Source: Sulfurihydrogenibium sp.
GTDB taxonomy: Bacteria > Aquificota > Aquificia > Aquificales > Hydrogenothermaceae
Assembly (NCBI RefSeq): GCF_027448985.1
Contig: NZ_DAIDMN010000004.1
Coordinates: forward strand, 1 to 43,560
Reading direction: 5' to 3'
Length of the DNA: 43,560 nt
The notes beneath the pieces were generated by a model. It was not told where the DNA came from. It worked only from the letters and a program-made list of their open reading frames with translations, and searched no databases. A program made the position numbers and the translations under genes. Below are positions 36,039-43,560 of this stretch, piece after piece. Numbering within the stretch: the stretch's first letter is position 1; the number at the start of each line of letters is the position of its first letter.

Positions 36039-37168
36039 TGATTTACTTAGATAATGCTGCGACAACTTTGGTTTTACCGGAAATTTTAAACTCATTAAAA
36101 GATTTGTACTCAGAATACTTTGCAAATCCAAACTCTGTTCACAAAGAAGGACAAAAAGCAAGACATTTAATAGAAAAAAGCCGGTTTTCCATTGCAGAGT
36201 ACCTTGGTTGTAAATCCGATGAAATAATATTCACATCATGTGCTACTGAAAGTAACAACTTAGCCATTTTTGGACTTGCTGAAAGCTATCCGGATAAAAA
36301 CCACATAATAACAACTCCTATAGAGCATAAATCAGTACTCATGCCTTTAAGACAACTTTCAAAAAAAGGATACAAAGTAGATTTTGTAAAGGTAGATAAA
36401 AACGGAGTTGTTGACTTAGACCATCTTAAGAGCTTAATAACAACTAAAACTTTGTTAGTATGTGTAATTCATGGAAACAACGAAACAGGAGTTTTACAAA
36501 ATTTAAAAGAAATAGGAAAAATATGTAAAGAAAAAGATGTTGTATTTTTTACAGATACGGTACAATCTTTCTGTAAAGAAAATATACCTATTGAGTATGT
36601 TGACATGTTTTCTGTATCCGGACATAAAATAAATGCTCCAAAGTCCATAGGAATCCTTTACAAAAAGGAAAATATAAAACTACAACCAATTATATTTGGT
36701 GGAGGTCAAGAAAAAGGTTTAAGGTCCGGAACTCAAAGCCCTCCCCTTGTACATTCTTTGTATATGGCAATTGATTACTGGCAAAAAAATAAAGAAGATT
36801 TAGTAAATCATCTAAATAGTTTGAGGTACACTTTTGAAAAAAAGATTAAAGAAAATATTCCGAATTTACATATAGTTGGTGAAAATGTGTCTCGTCTTCC
36901 AAACATTACAAATGTTATCTTTCCCAAAGTTGATGCCCAAAGTTTAATAATAGCTTTAGATACACAAGGGATAGAAGTGTCTTCCGGCTCTGCATGTTCT
37001 TCCGGAACTCCCACCCCCTCCCATGTTTTAACGGCTTACGGATACTCAGAAAAAGAAGCTCTGTCCTCTGTCAGATTTTCATTTGGCATTTTCAACACCT
37101 TAGAAGATATAGATATAGCGGTAGAAAAAATTACTGATATTTATAAGGACTTAACTTTTTTCCTTTAA
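36038..37168 (+). CDS. Cysteine desulfurase (NifS/IscS family)
   Basis: This PLP enzyme takes sulfur from cysteine for Fe-S clusters and tRNA thiolation. The 376 residues show YLDNAATT at the start, FTSCATESNNLAIFG, the PLP contact HGNNETGVLQ, the Schiff-base lysine in SVSGHKINAPKSIG, GGGQEKGLRSGTQ, and the catalytic-cysteine loop SSGSACSSGTPTPSHVL. It is class I (IscS/NifS-like). The ATG at 36038 overlaps the leuS stop (TGATG). The ORF track begins one codon earlier at GTG. No scaffold gene is next to it. Its 3' end overlaps flgM by 18 bases. Confidence 0.95.
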   Translation: MIYLDNAATTLVLPEILNSLKDLYSEYFANPNSVHKEGQKARHLIEKSRFSIAEYLGCKSDEIIFTSCATESNNLAIFGLAESYPDKNHIITTPIEHKSVLMPLRQLSKKGYKVDFVKVDKNGVVDLDHLKSLITTKTLLVCVIHGNNETGVLQNLKEIGKICKEKDVVFFTDTVQSFCKENIPIEYVDMFSVSGHKINAPKSIGILYKKENIKLQPIIFGGGQEKGLRSGTQSPPLVHSLYMAIDYWQKNKEDLVNHLNSLRYTFEKKIKENIPNLHIVGENVSRLPNITNVIFPKVDAQSLIIALDTQGIEVSSGSACSSGTPTPSHVLTAYGYSEKEALSSVRFSFGIFNTLEDIDIAVEKITDIYKDLTFFL

Positions 37169-37333
37169 CTTTTTTAAAATACTTTCCACAAGCTCTTGAA
37201 CTGGGACATCATACTTTCCTTCGGCTATGAGCCGTTTGATTTCTTCAATTCTTTGTACTTTCATCTCTTCCTCCTGCAATAATTCTTCCATCAACTTTTT
37301 TAAAACCTCATCTAAGTTGTTATCTTCACACAT
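37151..37333 (-). CDS. flgM: FlgM-like anti-sigma28 factor
   Basis: FlgM binds and inhibits the flagellar sigma factor FliA until the hook is finished. The 60-residue protein has the FlgM C-terminal sigma-binding region: RIEEIKRLIAEGKYDVPVQELVESILKKL. The N-terminal part is acidic and probably disordered. ATG 37333 is chosen over the track's TTG at 37345. A near-consensus sigma28 promoter lies just upstream, as expected for autoregulated flgM. No other flagellar gene is in the window. Confidence 0.85.
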   Translation of the reverse strand: MCEDNNLDEVLKKLMEELLQEEEMKVQRIEEIKRLIAEGKYDVPVQELVESILKKLKEKS

Positions 37334-37363
37334 CTTACCAACCAAATTTTAAACTTCAATAAA

Positions 37364-37390
37364 TTTTCGGTATAATTTTTAAAAACTTTA
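37364..37390 (-). promoter_or_regulatory. Sigma28 (FliA)-type promoter for flgM
   Basis: On the - strand TAAAGTTT (37390-37383) is followed by 11 bases and ACCGAAAA (37371-37364). The FliA consensus is TAAAGTTT-N11-GCCGATAA, so the match is 8 of 8 and 6 of 8 with exact spacing. Transcription would begin about 24 bases before the flgM ATG. A TATAAT at 37371-37376 on the + strand may serve tsaB. Confidence 0.75.
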
Positions 37391-37405
37391 AAAAGAGGTG
37401 ATTAA

Positions 37406-37987
37406 TTGTATTTAAGTATAGATACTTTTTCTGATAACTTTGGTGTTGCTTTGTTTGATGAAGAGAAAGTATACGGATACAGAGAGTATCTAAAACCAAA
37501 ACCTTTTTCTGAGATTTTAATTGTGGAAATAGATAGTATGTTTAAAACTCTTGAAATAGATAAAAAAAACCTCAAAGGTGTTATGGTTAATATAGGTTTA
37601 GGTTCCAACACAGGACTTAGAGTCGGTGTTATAACGGCAAAAACTCTATCCTACACTTTAAATATTCCTATTTACGCATATAAAACCTTGGATGTAATGA
37701 TTTATAAGTATAAATACTTTTGCGGTAATGTTATAGCTGTTATCAACATTGGTAAATCGATGGTCGCTTACAAAATAAAAGACCAAGAACATTATCACAT
37801 TAAAAAGTTTGAAGAGTTTTTAAAGATTTTAGAAGATTTTAAAAATTCTCTTGTTATATCAAAAAATTTAAATATAGAAAACTCAATAAAATTAAAAACA
37901 TCTTTAGCTTTGGAAGGGGGTTATTTTTGCTTAGAAAATAAAAACCTCGAAAATTTATACTTACTTGAACCTATATACCACGACTAA
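37406..37987 (+). CDS. tsaB: tRNA threonylcarbamoyladenosine synthesis protein TsaB
   Basis: TsaB works with TsaD and TsaE to make t6A37 in ANN-decoding tRNAs. The 193 residues show YLSIDTFSDNFGVAL at the N-terminus and GLGSNTGLRVGVITAKTLSYTLNIPIYAYKTLD, the GPGSFTGLRVG region with two changes (L for P, N for F). The C-terminal half is poorly conserved, as usual. The start is TTG with AGAGGTG upstream. It begins a + strand run tsaB-amidase-coaX. Confidence 0.88.
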   Translation: MYLSIDTFSDNFGVALFDEEKVYGYREYLKPKPFSEILIVEIDSMFKTLEIDKKNLKGVMVNIGLGSNTGLRVGVITAKTLSYTLNIPIYAYKTLDVMIYKYKYFCGNVIAVINIGKSMVAYKIKDQEHYHIKKFEEFLKILEDFKNSLVISKNLNIENSIKLKTSLALEGGYFCLENKNLENLYLLEPIYHD

Positions 37988-38028
37988 AGATTTATATTTT
38001 TAATCCGAAAAGGAAAAAGAGGTTGAAA

Positions 38029-39237
38029 ATGTTAAGGATAATAGTATTTCTGATAACGGTTTTATTTATAGGGTTTTCATCCGGATTTGAGATTAAATCC
38101 GGAATACACAACGAAAAGGTTAGGATAGTTTTAAATAACATAAAAGATGCAGATATTTTGACGGTAGATAACACAGTTATCATAAAAGTTAAAGATACAT
38201 ACCAAAAATCCAATTTCAAAGTGGACCCATCAGTAGTAAAAGAGTTTGAAGTTTACATGAACGAAGAAAAGAACTCATCTTTGATTTACATTACACTACA
38301 AGATGGAAGTTCTTTTAAATACTTTACTCTTTCAAATCCGGATAGATTCGTAATAGATATAAACAAACCCTTATCGGTTAAAAAGGATATAAAAAATCCG
38401 GAAAAATCTGAAGAAAAATCAACATCACAAGCTGATGTTCTTGCCAATATCCTTAAAAATTTAGAAAACCAAATAAAAGACACTTCTGTATCCTCTTTAG
38501 AAATAGAAGTTCCTAAAAGCTTTTCGGGAAAGAAAAAAATTATAGTTATAGACCCAGGACATGGAGGACACGACCCGGGAGCAATAGCAAACGGTCTAAA
38601 AGAGAAAGACATAAACTTAAAAGTAGCATTAAAGTTGAAAAACTATCTTGAAAAAGATGGAAGATTTAAAGTTTATCTAACAAGAGAAAACGATACGTAC
38701 GTTCCTTTATACGATAGAACATTGATAGCATTAGAAAAGAAAGCTGACCTCTTTATAAGTATTCATACAAATGCCTCAGAAAATCCAAACCTATCCGGGA
38801 CATACGTTTACACACTCAACCTTAGAGGAGCAACATCAAAACTTGCAAAAATGGTTGAAGAAAGAGAAAACAAAACAGTTTTAAATGTAGTAAAAGTTAG
38901 TGCCAATCCTAATGTAAACAAAATAGTGGCAGATATGGCAATAAGCCACACAATGACTGAAGGTTTAAATTTTGCAAAATTTATTCAAGTTAATGCAAAA
39001 AACCTTCTAAAAGATACAGAGTTTAAGAGAATTGAATCTGCAAACTTTGCAGTTTTAAAAACACCTTCCATTCCAGCTGTGTTGGTAGAAACAGCGTTCA
39101 TCACAAATGAAAATGATGCTAAACTGCTGGCAAACGAGCAGTTCTTAGACAGTATAGCAAAAATACTCTATAAATCAACTGTAGATTACTTTTTCAGGTA
39201 CAAAAACTTAGTGTTTAACAATAGGACAGAAGGTTGA
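38029..39237 (+). CDS. N-acetylmuramoyl-L-alanine amidase (Amidase_3) with AMIN-like domain
   Basis: This exported enzyme cuts the amide bond between MurNAc and the stem peptide, as AmiC does in cell separation. A signal peptide covers about residues 1-20 (MLRIIVFLITVLFIGFSSG). A beta-rich AMIN-like region at about 22-110 would target it to the septum. After a charged linker the zinc amidase domain begins with IIVIDPGHGGHDPGA, then LTREND, LFISIHTNAS and a C-terminal VLVETAFITNENDAKLL with the catalytic glutamate. The ATG at 38029 with AAGAGG 6 bases upstream is preferred over TTG 38023. It overlaps coaX by 4 bases. Confidence 0.94.
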   Translation: MLRIIVFLITVLFIGFSSGFEIKSGIHNEKVRIVLNNIKDADILTVDNTVIIKVKDTYQKSNFKVDPSVVKEFEVYMNEEKNSSLIYITLQDGSSFKYFTLSNPDRFVIDINKPLSVKKDIKNPEKSEEKSTSQADVLANILKNLENQIKDTSVSSLEIEVPKSFSGKKKIIVIDPGHGGHDPGAIANGLKEKDINLKVALKLKNYLEKDGRFKVYLTRENDTYVPLYDRTLIALEKKADLFISIHTNASENPNLSGTYVYTLNLRGATSKLAKMVEERENKTVLNVVKVSANPNVNKIVADMAISHTMTEGLNFAKFIQVNAKNLLKDTEFKRIESANFAVLKTPSIPAVLVETAFITNENDAKLLANEQFLDSIAKILYKSTVDYFFRYKNLVFNNRTEG

Positions 39238-40001
39238 TATTAGCCGTAGATATTGGTAATACCACTGTAGAAATAGGATTTGTGGAAAGTTTAGATAATA
39301 TCCAAAGTATGAAATTTAAAACGGATATAGAAAAAACTCCAGATGACTGGCTTTTAAATTTAGATTTTTTCAATAGTTTTTTTAATATAGAAAAAGCTAA
39401 AATAAAAGAGATTCTCGTATCTTCTGTCGTCCCTCAGATTGATAGTGTAATTCGTACAGCCTTTTTAAAGTATTATAATAAAAATCCTCTTTTTGTCGGT
39501 AAAGATATCTTTATTCCCATAAAAGTTAACTATGAAGACCCATCACAAGTAGGAGTAGATAGATTAGTCAACAGTTATGCTTCATTACACATAACAAAAC
39601 CACCTATCGTATGTGTAGACTTTGGTACCGCTATAACATTCGATGTAGTAAATAAAAGTGGAGAATACGATGGAGGATTAATATTCCCCGGAATAGAAAC
39701 ATCTTTAAAGTGTCTTTTTTCAAAAACTGCAAAACTACCAAAAGTAAACCTTGAAAAACCACCATCAGTTATTGGAAAAAATACGGTAAACAGTATACAA
39801 TCCGGATTGTACCATGGATATATATCTTTGGTTGAAGGTGTTATAGATAGGATAGAAAAAGACTATAAACAGAAGTTTAACATCGTGATAACAGGTGGAA
39901 ATTCTTCTTTTGTTGTTTTTGATTTAAAAAGGAAATTTATATATGAGCCAAAATTACCTCTTAAAGGTCTTTTTTATCTTGCAAAAACATTTATCAAGTA
40001 A
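39234..40001 (+). CDS. coaX: Type III pantothenate kinase
   Basis: CoaX phosphorylates pantothenate in the first step of CoA synthesis. It differs from CoaA in fold (ASKHA). The 255 residues show ILAVDIGNTTVEIGFVE (phosphate 1), VGVDRLVNSYASLHI, the active-site VDFGTAITFDVV, and GGLIFPGIETSLKCLF, all typical. The start is TTG and overlaps the amidase stop (TTGA). The tRNA-Ser promoter lies within its last codons. Confidence 0.95.
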   Translation: MILAVDIGNTTVEIGFVESLDNIQSMKFKTDIEKTPDDWLLNLDFFNSFFNIEKAKIKEILVSSVVPQIDSVIRTAFLKYYNKNPLFVGKDIFIPIKVNYEDPSQVGVDRLVNSYASLHITKPPIVCVDFGTAITFDVVNKSGEYDGGLIFPGIETSLKCLFSKTAKLPKVNLEKPPSVIGKNTVNSIQSGLYHGYISLVEGVIDRIEKDYKQKFNIVITGGNSSFVVFDLKRKFIYEPKLPLKGLFYLAKTFIK

Positions 40002-40007
40002 TATAAT
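39979..40007 (+). promoter_or_regulatory. Sigma70-like promoter for tRNA-Ser
   Basis: TTGCAA (39979-39984) and TATAAT (40002-40007) are 17 bases apart. Transcription would begin near 40014, about 7 bases before the mature tRNA. The -35 lies inside coaX. This is the best promoter match in the window. Confidence 0.7.
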
Positions 40008-40020
40008 ATATACTCCTGAT

Positions 40021-40111
40021 GGAGAGGTGGCTGAGTGGTCGAAAGCGGCTTCCTGCTAAGAAGTTGTGCGGGGTAAAACCTGCACCGCGGGTTCGAATCC
40101 CGCCCTCTCCG
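40021..40111 (+). tRNA. tRNA-Ser, anticodon GCT
   Basis: The 91-base sequence folds as a class II tRNA. The acceptor GGAGAGG pairs with CCTCTCC and the discriminator is G. The anticodon stem GCTTC/GAAGT encloses the loop CTGCTAA with anticodon GCT (reads AGC and AGU). A long variable arm (tgtgcggggt...cctgcac) and the T-arm GCGGG-TTCGAAT-CCCGC follow. CCA is not encoded. The gmhB stop codon on the other strand begins only 2 bases after its 3' end. Confidence 0.96.
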
Positions 40112-40112
40112 C

Positions 40113-40661
40113 TTACTTCCTTAAAATAAAATTGTTTACAACATCCAATACATCTTCACCTATAAAATCCGCTGTTGTGTTATCAACATACTTCATTCCT
40201 TGTCCAGTCTTTACCAAAGCTGCCTTTATACCTTCTTTATGAGCTGCAAGAATGTCGTTCTCTTTATCTCCTATCAAAAAAGATTGAGAAGGGTCTATGT
40301 TATACTCTTTTATTGCTTGTTTTATCATTCCACTTTCAGGTTTTCTACAATCACACTTTATAGAGTATTCTTCTACTATACCATTTTCATGGTGAGGACA
40401 GTAATAAACTTTTTCTATCTTAATACCTTCTTTTTCAAACTCTTTTAACATGTAATCTGTAAGTTTTAAAAAATCTTCCTCTGTGTAATATCCAACAGCT
40501 ATTCCGGATTGGTTTGTAACTATAAAAAGTTTGTATCCGGATTCTTGTAATTTTTTCAAAGCCTCAAAAACGTTTGGATAAAACTCAAAATCTTCAACTC
40601 TATGTACGTATCCTTTATCAACATTTATAACACCATCCCTATCCAAAAAAACTGCCTTCAT
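40113..40661 (-). CDS. gmhB: D-glycero-D-manno-heptose-1,7-bisphosphate 7-phosphatase
   Basis: GmhB removes the 7-phosphate in ADP-heptose synthesis for the LPS inner core. The 182-residue HAD protein has FLDRDGVINVDKGYVHRVEDF (nucleophile DRDG), IVTNQSGIAVGYYTEEDF, the zinc site CPHHENG...CDCRKPESGM, and SFLIGDKENDILAAHKEG. The zinc loop and CRKP distinguish it from other HADs. A related histidinol-phosphate phosphatase is the main alternative. It lies one base after the DUF2784 gene, last in the ilvC-to-gmhB run. Confidence 0.92.
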   Translation of the reverse strand: MKAVFLDRDGVINVDKGYVHRVEDFEFYPNVFEALKKLQESGYKLFIVTNQSGIAVGYYTEEDFLKLTDYMLKEFEKEGIKIEKVYYCPHHENGIVEEYSIKCDCRKPESGMIKQAIKEYNIDPSQSFLIGDKENDILAAHKEGIKAALVKTGQGMKYVDNTTADFIGEDVLDVVNNFILRK

Positions 40662-40662
40662 A

Positions 40663-41025
40663 CTATCTCCTCTTTGAAAATTTTGTATAAATTATAATAT
40701 GAATCATTACCATTATTAACGTCAGAATAAAGATGATTTTTGGAGAAATGTTGATATAAACTAATTTTTCCAAATAATAAGATATAAAACCTTGCGTGTA
40801 ATAATCTTTCCCTGCCAATTTTCTAAAATAATTTTCCAAGTAAGTTAAAGGACATGTAAAACCAAACATTTGAAGAAAAACGGCAAAAATTCAACCAAAG
40901 ATATGTATATACTTTATTTTTTTATAGAAGATACCTAAAAGAGAACCAAAAATTAAAAACAGTATCCATAAAAAATGTATCAGTATAGTTAAATCTGCTA
41001 AAATTCCAAAGATTAACTTATCCAC
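40663..41025 (-). pseudogene. DUF2784-type membrane protein with one in-frame TGA
   Basis: Read from a GTG at 41025 that overlaps the moaD stop, a single frame gives 120 residues: KLIFGILADLTILIHFLWILFLIFGSLLG, YKKIKYIHIFG, then TGA at 40893-40891, then IFAVFLQMFGFTCPLTYLENYFRKLAGKDYYTQGF. CPLT-LEN and the four-helix layout match DUF2784. The ORF track shows only the last 68 residues. There is no frameshift and the rest is intact, so one base change explains the break. It could be a new pseudogene, a sequencing error or stop-codon readthrough. The function of the family is unknown. Confidence 0.78.
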
Positions 41026-41260
41026 CACTAACAGGCGGTATTATAGCAACTTTATCATTTTCATTTAAAATTCTTTCTTGTGATGTGTACTCTTCATTTA
41101 CAGCTATCATTGACTTTTCTAAAATATCTTTTATATGTGGGTATTTTTTAACTAAAAAATCTATCAAATCACCAACTGTTTTACCATCTAACTCTACCGT
41201 TTCAAAGCTTCTTCCTAATTTATCTTTTATTTGTGAAAAGTACAGAATTTCAATCTTCAT
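41018..41260 (-). CDS. moaD: MoaD-like sulfur carrier (molybdopterin synthase small subunit)
   Basis: MoaD carries sulfur as a C-terminal thiocarboxylate for molybdopterin synthesis. The 80-residue ubiquitin-like protein begins MKIEILYFSQIKDKLGRSFE and ends DKVAIIPPVSGG, with the required terminal GG. The VNEEYTSQERILNENDKVAI stretch is typical of MoaD over ThiS. It overlaps the upstream reductase by 11 bases and the downstream DUF2784 gene. No other molybdopterin gene is visible in the window. Confidence 0.9.
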   Translation of the reverse strand: MKIEILYFSQIKDKLGRSFETVELDGKTVGDLIDFLVKKYPHIKDILEKSMIAVNEEYTSQERILNENDKVAIIPPVSGG

Positions 41261-41915
41261 ACTTAACTTCCCACTCAGTAATAAGGTGAGAGCCTCTTAT
41301 AAAATGAGCCCTTAACTTTAGTTTGATAACATCTTCTAATGTTTTGAATCCTTCTCCTCCTACCAATGTAGGTGTGTCAGTTCCACCAACGATAAATGGC
41401 ATGTGAATTATTCTTATCTCATCAACTAGTCCAAGGTTGAGTAGATTCCAATTAAGAGTAGAGCCTCCTTCAACCATCAAAGTATGTATTCCTCTACTGT
41501 AAAGAAAATCCATCATCTTTATTAAATCTACATTATCTTCACCTATCTTTACAACCTCAACTTTTTCAGATAAAGCTTCTACTTTTTCTGAAGGAGCTTT
41601 TTGAGTAGTTATTATGATTGTAGGAGCATCACTTTTTAAAACGTTAGCATCTAAAGGAATGTTTGCTGATGCTGTAGGAATTATCCTTGTTGGATTTTTC
41701 CCTTTTACGTACCTTACGGTTAGATAAGGGTTATCGGTTCTTATCGTTTCCGCTCCTACCATTATACCATCAACTTTTGCCCTTGTTTCATGTAGATATC
41801 TGTTTGCTTCCTCATCCATAAATTTCATAATTTCTTTTGAAGAAACACCTTTTGAGAGTGTTAACTTTCCATCAACGGTAAGCTCAGATAGTATAATTGT
41901 ATAAGGTCTTTTCAT
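41250..41915 (-). CDS. Archaeal-type diaminohydroxy/diaminoribosylamino-pyrimidinone phosphate reductase (RibD C-terminal family)
   Basis: This 221-residue enzyme consists only of the RibD reductase domain, as in archaea and yeast Rib7, and reduces the ribose side chain in riboflavin synthesis with NADPH. Signatures are RPYTIILSELTVDGKLTL, DGIMVGAETIRTDNPYLTVR, NPTRIIPTASANIP and LMVEGGSTLNWNLLNLGLVDEIRI. The N-terminal deaminase domain of normal bacterial RibD is missing. It is coupled to moaD by an 11-base overlap and follows the phosphatidyltransferase gene by 9 bases. Confidence 0.9.
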   Translation of the reverse strand: MKRPYTIILSELTVDGKLTLSKGVSSKEIMKFMDEEANRYLHETRAKVDGIMVGAETIRTDNPYLTVRYVKGKNPTRIIPTASANIPLDANVLKSDAPTIIITTQKAPSEKVEALSEKVEVVKIGEDNVDLIKMMDFLYSRGIHTLMVEGGSTLNWNLLNLGLVDEIRIIHMPFIVGGTDTPTLVGGEGFKTLEDVIKLKLRAHFIRGSHLITEWEVKYED

Positions 41916-41924
41916 CGCATCCTC

Positions 41925-42548
41925 TTAATCGTAATCTTTGTTGTACTTTATGTAAAGATAAACAATCCTTTGTAGTAAGGATAATGTTGTCAAAGCTGTT
42001 ATTAGTACAAATCCAAACTCAAGTCCACCAAAGATTTTAAAATGTTCAAAAATTGCAAATACTATTATAGTTAAAAGGGTTTCTGGTCTTCCAAAGAATC
42101 CTACTCCTTCCAATGGGTCTTCTATCTTTCCTTTTTTCCTATTTGAAAATCCGATTTCTGCGTACGCAACAGGCTTTATGAATGTGTGGAGCATGTTTGC
42201 CGTTATTGCTATCGCTGTTAAGTAAGGAGTTGAGTATGTAATTCCTATAAAGAAAAGTAAAAATCCATCAACGAATTTGTCTGCAAGCCAATCAAATACA
42301 GCTCCAAATTTTGAAGCTTTTTCTTTTTCTCTTGCAACTACTCCGTCCAGCAAATCAAAAAAACCACTCATGAAAACCAGTATAGCTCCGGTTAAAGGTT
42401 TTTCTTTGAAAAAAGATATAGCGGCTAATACTCCTATTATTACCGATATTACTGTTATTATGTTAGGAGTTATACGGGTCCTCGCAAGGAGGACCCCAAC
42501 TGGTTCGTACACTTTTTTAAGACTTTTTCTTTTTGATGTTAAGTTCAT
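41925..42548 (-). CDS. CDP-alcohol phosphatidyltransferase (PgsA-like)
   Basis: The 207-residue membrane protein has the family motif DG-x2-AR-x8-G-x3-D-x3-D in FDLLDGVVAREKEKASKFGAVFDWLADKF, plus several hydrophobic helices. Members join a CDP-diacylglycerol or CDP-archaeol to an alcohol such as glycerol-3-phosphate, inositol phosphate or serine. The donor and alcohol cannot be told from sequence by eye, so PgsA is only the likeliest name. A strong hairpin lies in codons 18-24. It starts 3 bases after ilvC ends. Confidence 0.88.
   Translation of the reverse strand: MNLTSKRKSLKKVYEPVGVLLARTRITPNIITVISVIIGVLAAISFFKEKPLTGAILVFMSGFFDLLDGVVAREKEKASKFGAVFDWLADKFVDGFLLFFIGITYSTPYLTAIAITANMLHTFIKPVAYAEIGFSNRKKGKIEDPLEGVGFFGRPETLLTIIVFAIFEHFKIFGGLEFGFVLITALTTLSLLQRIVYLYIKYNKDYD
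42476..42496. other. Strong GC-rich hairpin inside the phosphatidyltransferase gene
   Basis: GGGTCCTC-GCAAG-GAGGACCC gives a perfect 8-base-pair stem of 6 GC and 2 AT pairs with a 5-base loop. It lies about 52 to 72 bases after the start codon in a very AT-rich gene. No T-run follows in the direction of transcription. It could slow ribosomes or stabilise mRNA, or be coincidence of the codons GVLLART. Confidence 0.45.
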
Positions 42549-42551
42549 GTT

Positions 42552-43559
<1,008 letters not shown>

Positions 43560-43560
43560 C

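Noticed and set aside
40175-40448. + strand ORFs of 62 and 82 residues within gmhB
   Set aside because: They are antisense shadows with low-complexity composition.

Overview
The window is a chromosomal segment from a thermophilic, AT-rich (about one-third G+C by eye) bacterium, most likely of the Aquificota, probably Hydrogenothermaceae or Sulfurihydrogenibium-like. The grounds are a full-length reverse gyrase, a leucyl-tRNA synthetase gene that stops before KMSKS (the split alpha subunit known from Aquifex), a carbamoyl-phosphate synthase large subunit present only as its N-terminal half, and a complex I gene set with duplicated nuoCD and nuoI. The genus is inferred from these traits and was not checked against any database. 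LPS genes (kdsD, gmhB) and flgM indicate a Gram-negative, flagellated cell.

Layout. 1-861: a complete 13-repeat CRISPR array with no cas genes in view, its last repeat ending one base before the stop codon of hemD. 863-3421 (-): hemD, a K+ channel with an RCK domain, and an Nfu-type Fe-S protein. 3504-6818 (+): tmk, holB, a RicT/PSP1 protein and kdsD. 6798-7614 (-): a frameshifted RlmN-like radical SAM gene. 7672-11421 (+): a small unknown protein and reverse gyrase. 11427-17858 (-): a membrane protein, a MidA/NDUFAF7-type methyltransferase, nuoI copy 1, nuoCD copy 1, leuB, nadC and hemJ. 17914-19403 (+): a two-component pair. 19384-31281 (-): rpoZ, gmk and nuoN-M-L-K-J-I2-H, then thiD on the + strand, then nuoCD2, nuoB and nuoA. 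31370-32450: a MITE-like fragment joined to an intact IS982-family element. 32525-40001 (+, with flgM on -): carB N-half, leuS alpha, a cysteine desulfurase, tsaB, a cell-wall amidase and coaX. 40021-40111: tRNA-Ser(GCT). 40113-43550 (-): gmhB, a DUF2784 gene broken by one in-frame TGA, moaD, an archaeal-type riboflavin reductase, a CDP-alcohol phosphatidyltransferase and ilvC.

How the genes fit together. The main functional block is respiratory complex I without nuoE, nuoF or nuoG. nuoA-B-CD2 are read from their own sigma70-like promoter. nuoH-N form a separate run that continues into gmk and rpoZ. A second nuoCD1-nuoI1 pair has its own promoter and is translationally coupled to a homolog of NDUFAF7, the methyltransferase that in mitochondria modifies the NuoD-equivalent subunit. 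The rest is housekeeping: DNA replication, heme, NAD, CoA, thiamin, branched-chain amino acids, tRNA modification, LPS and peptidoglycan.

The most unusual signals are a roughly 15- to 20-fold excess of the palindrome TCCGGA (about 61 copies by hand count, none in the CRISPR array or IS), the midA-nuoI1-nuoCD1 cluster, a near-consensus sigma28 promoter in front of flgM, an IS transposase whose ribosome binding site is buried in a perfect hairpin, and two genes interrupted by single recoding-type lesions. There is no stretch over 300 bases without a feature. The larger gaps (27640-27862 and 31282-31570) hold promoters and mobile-element ends.
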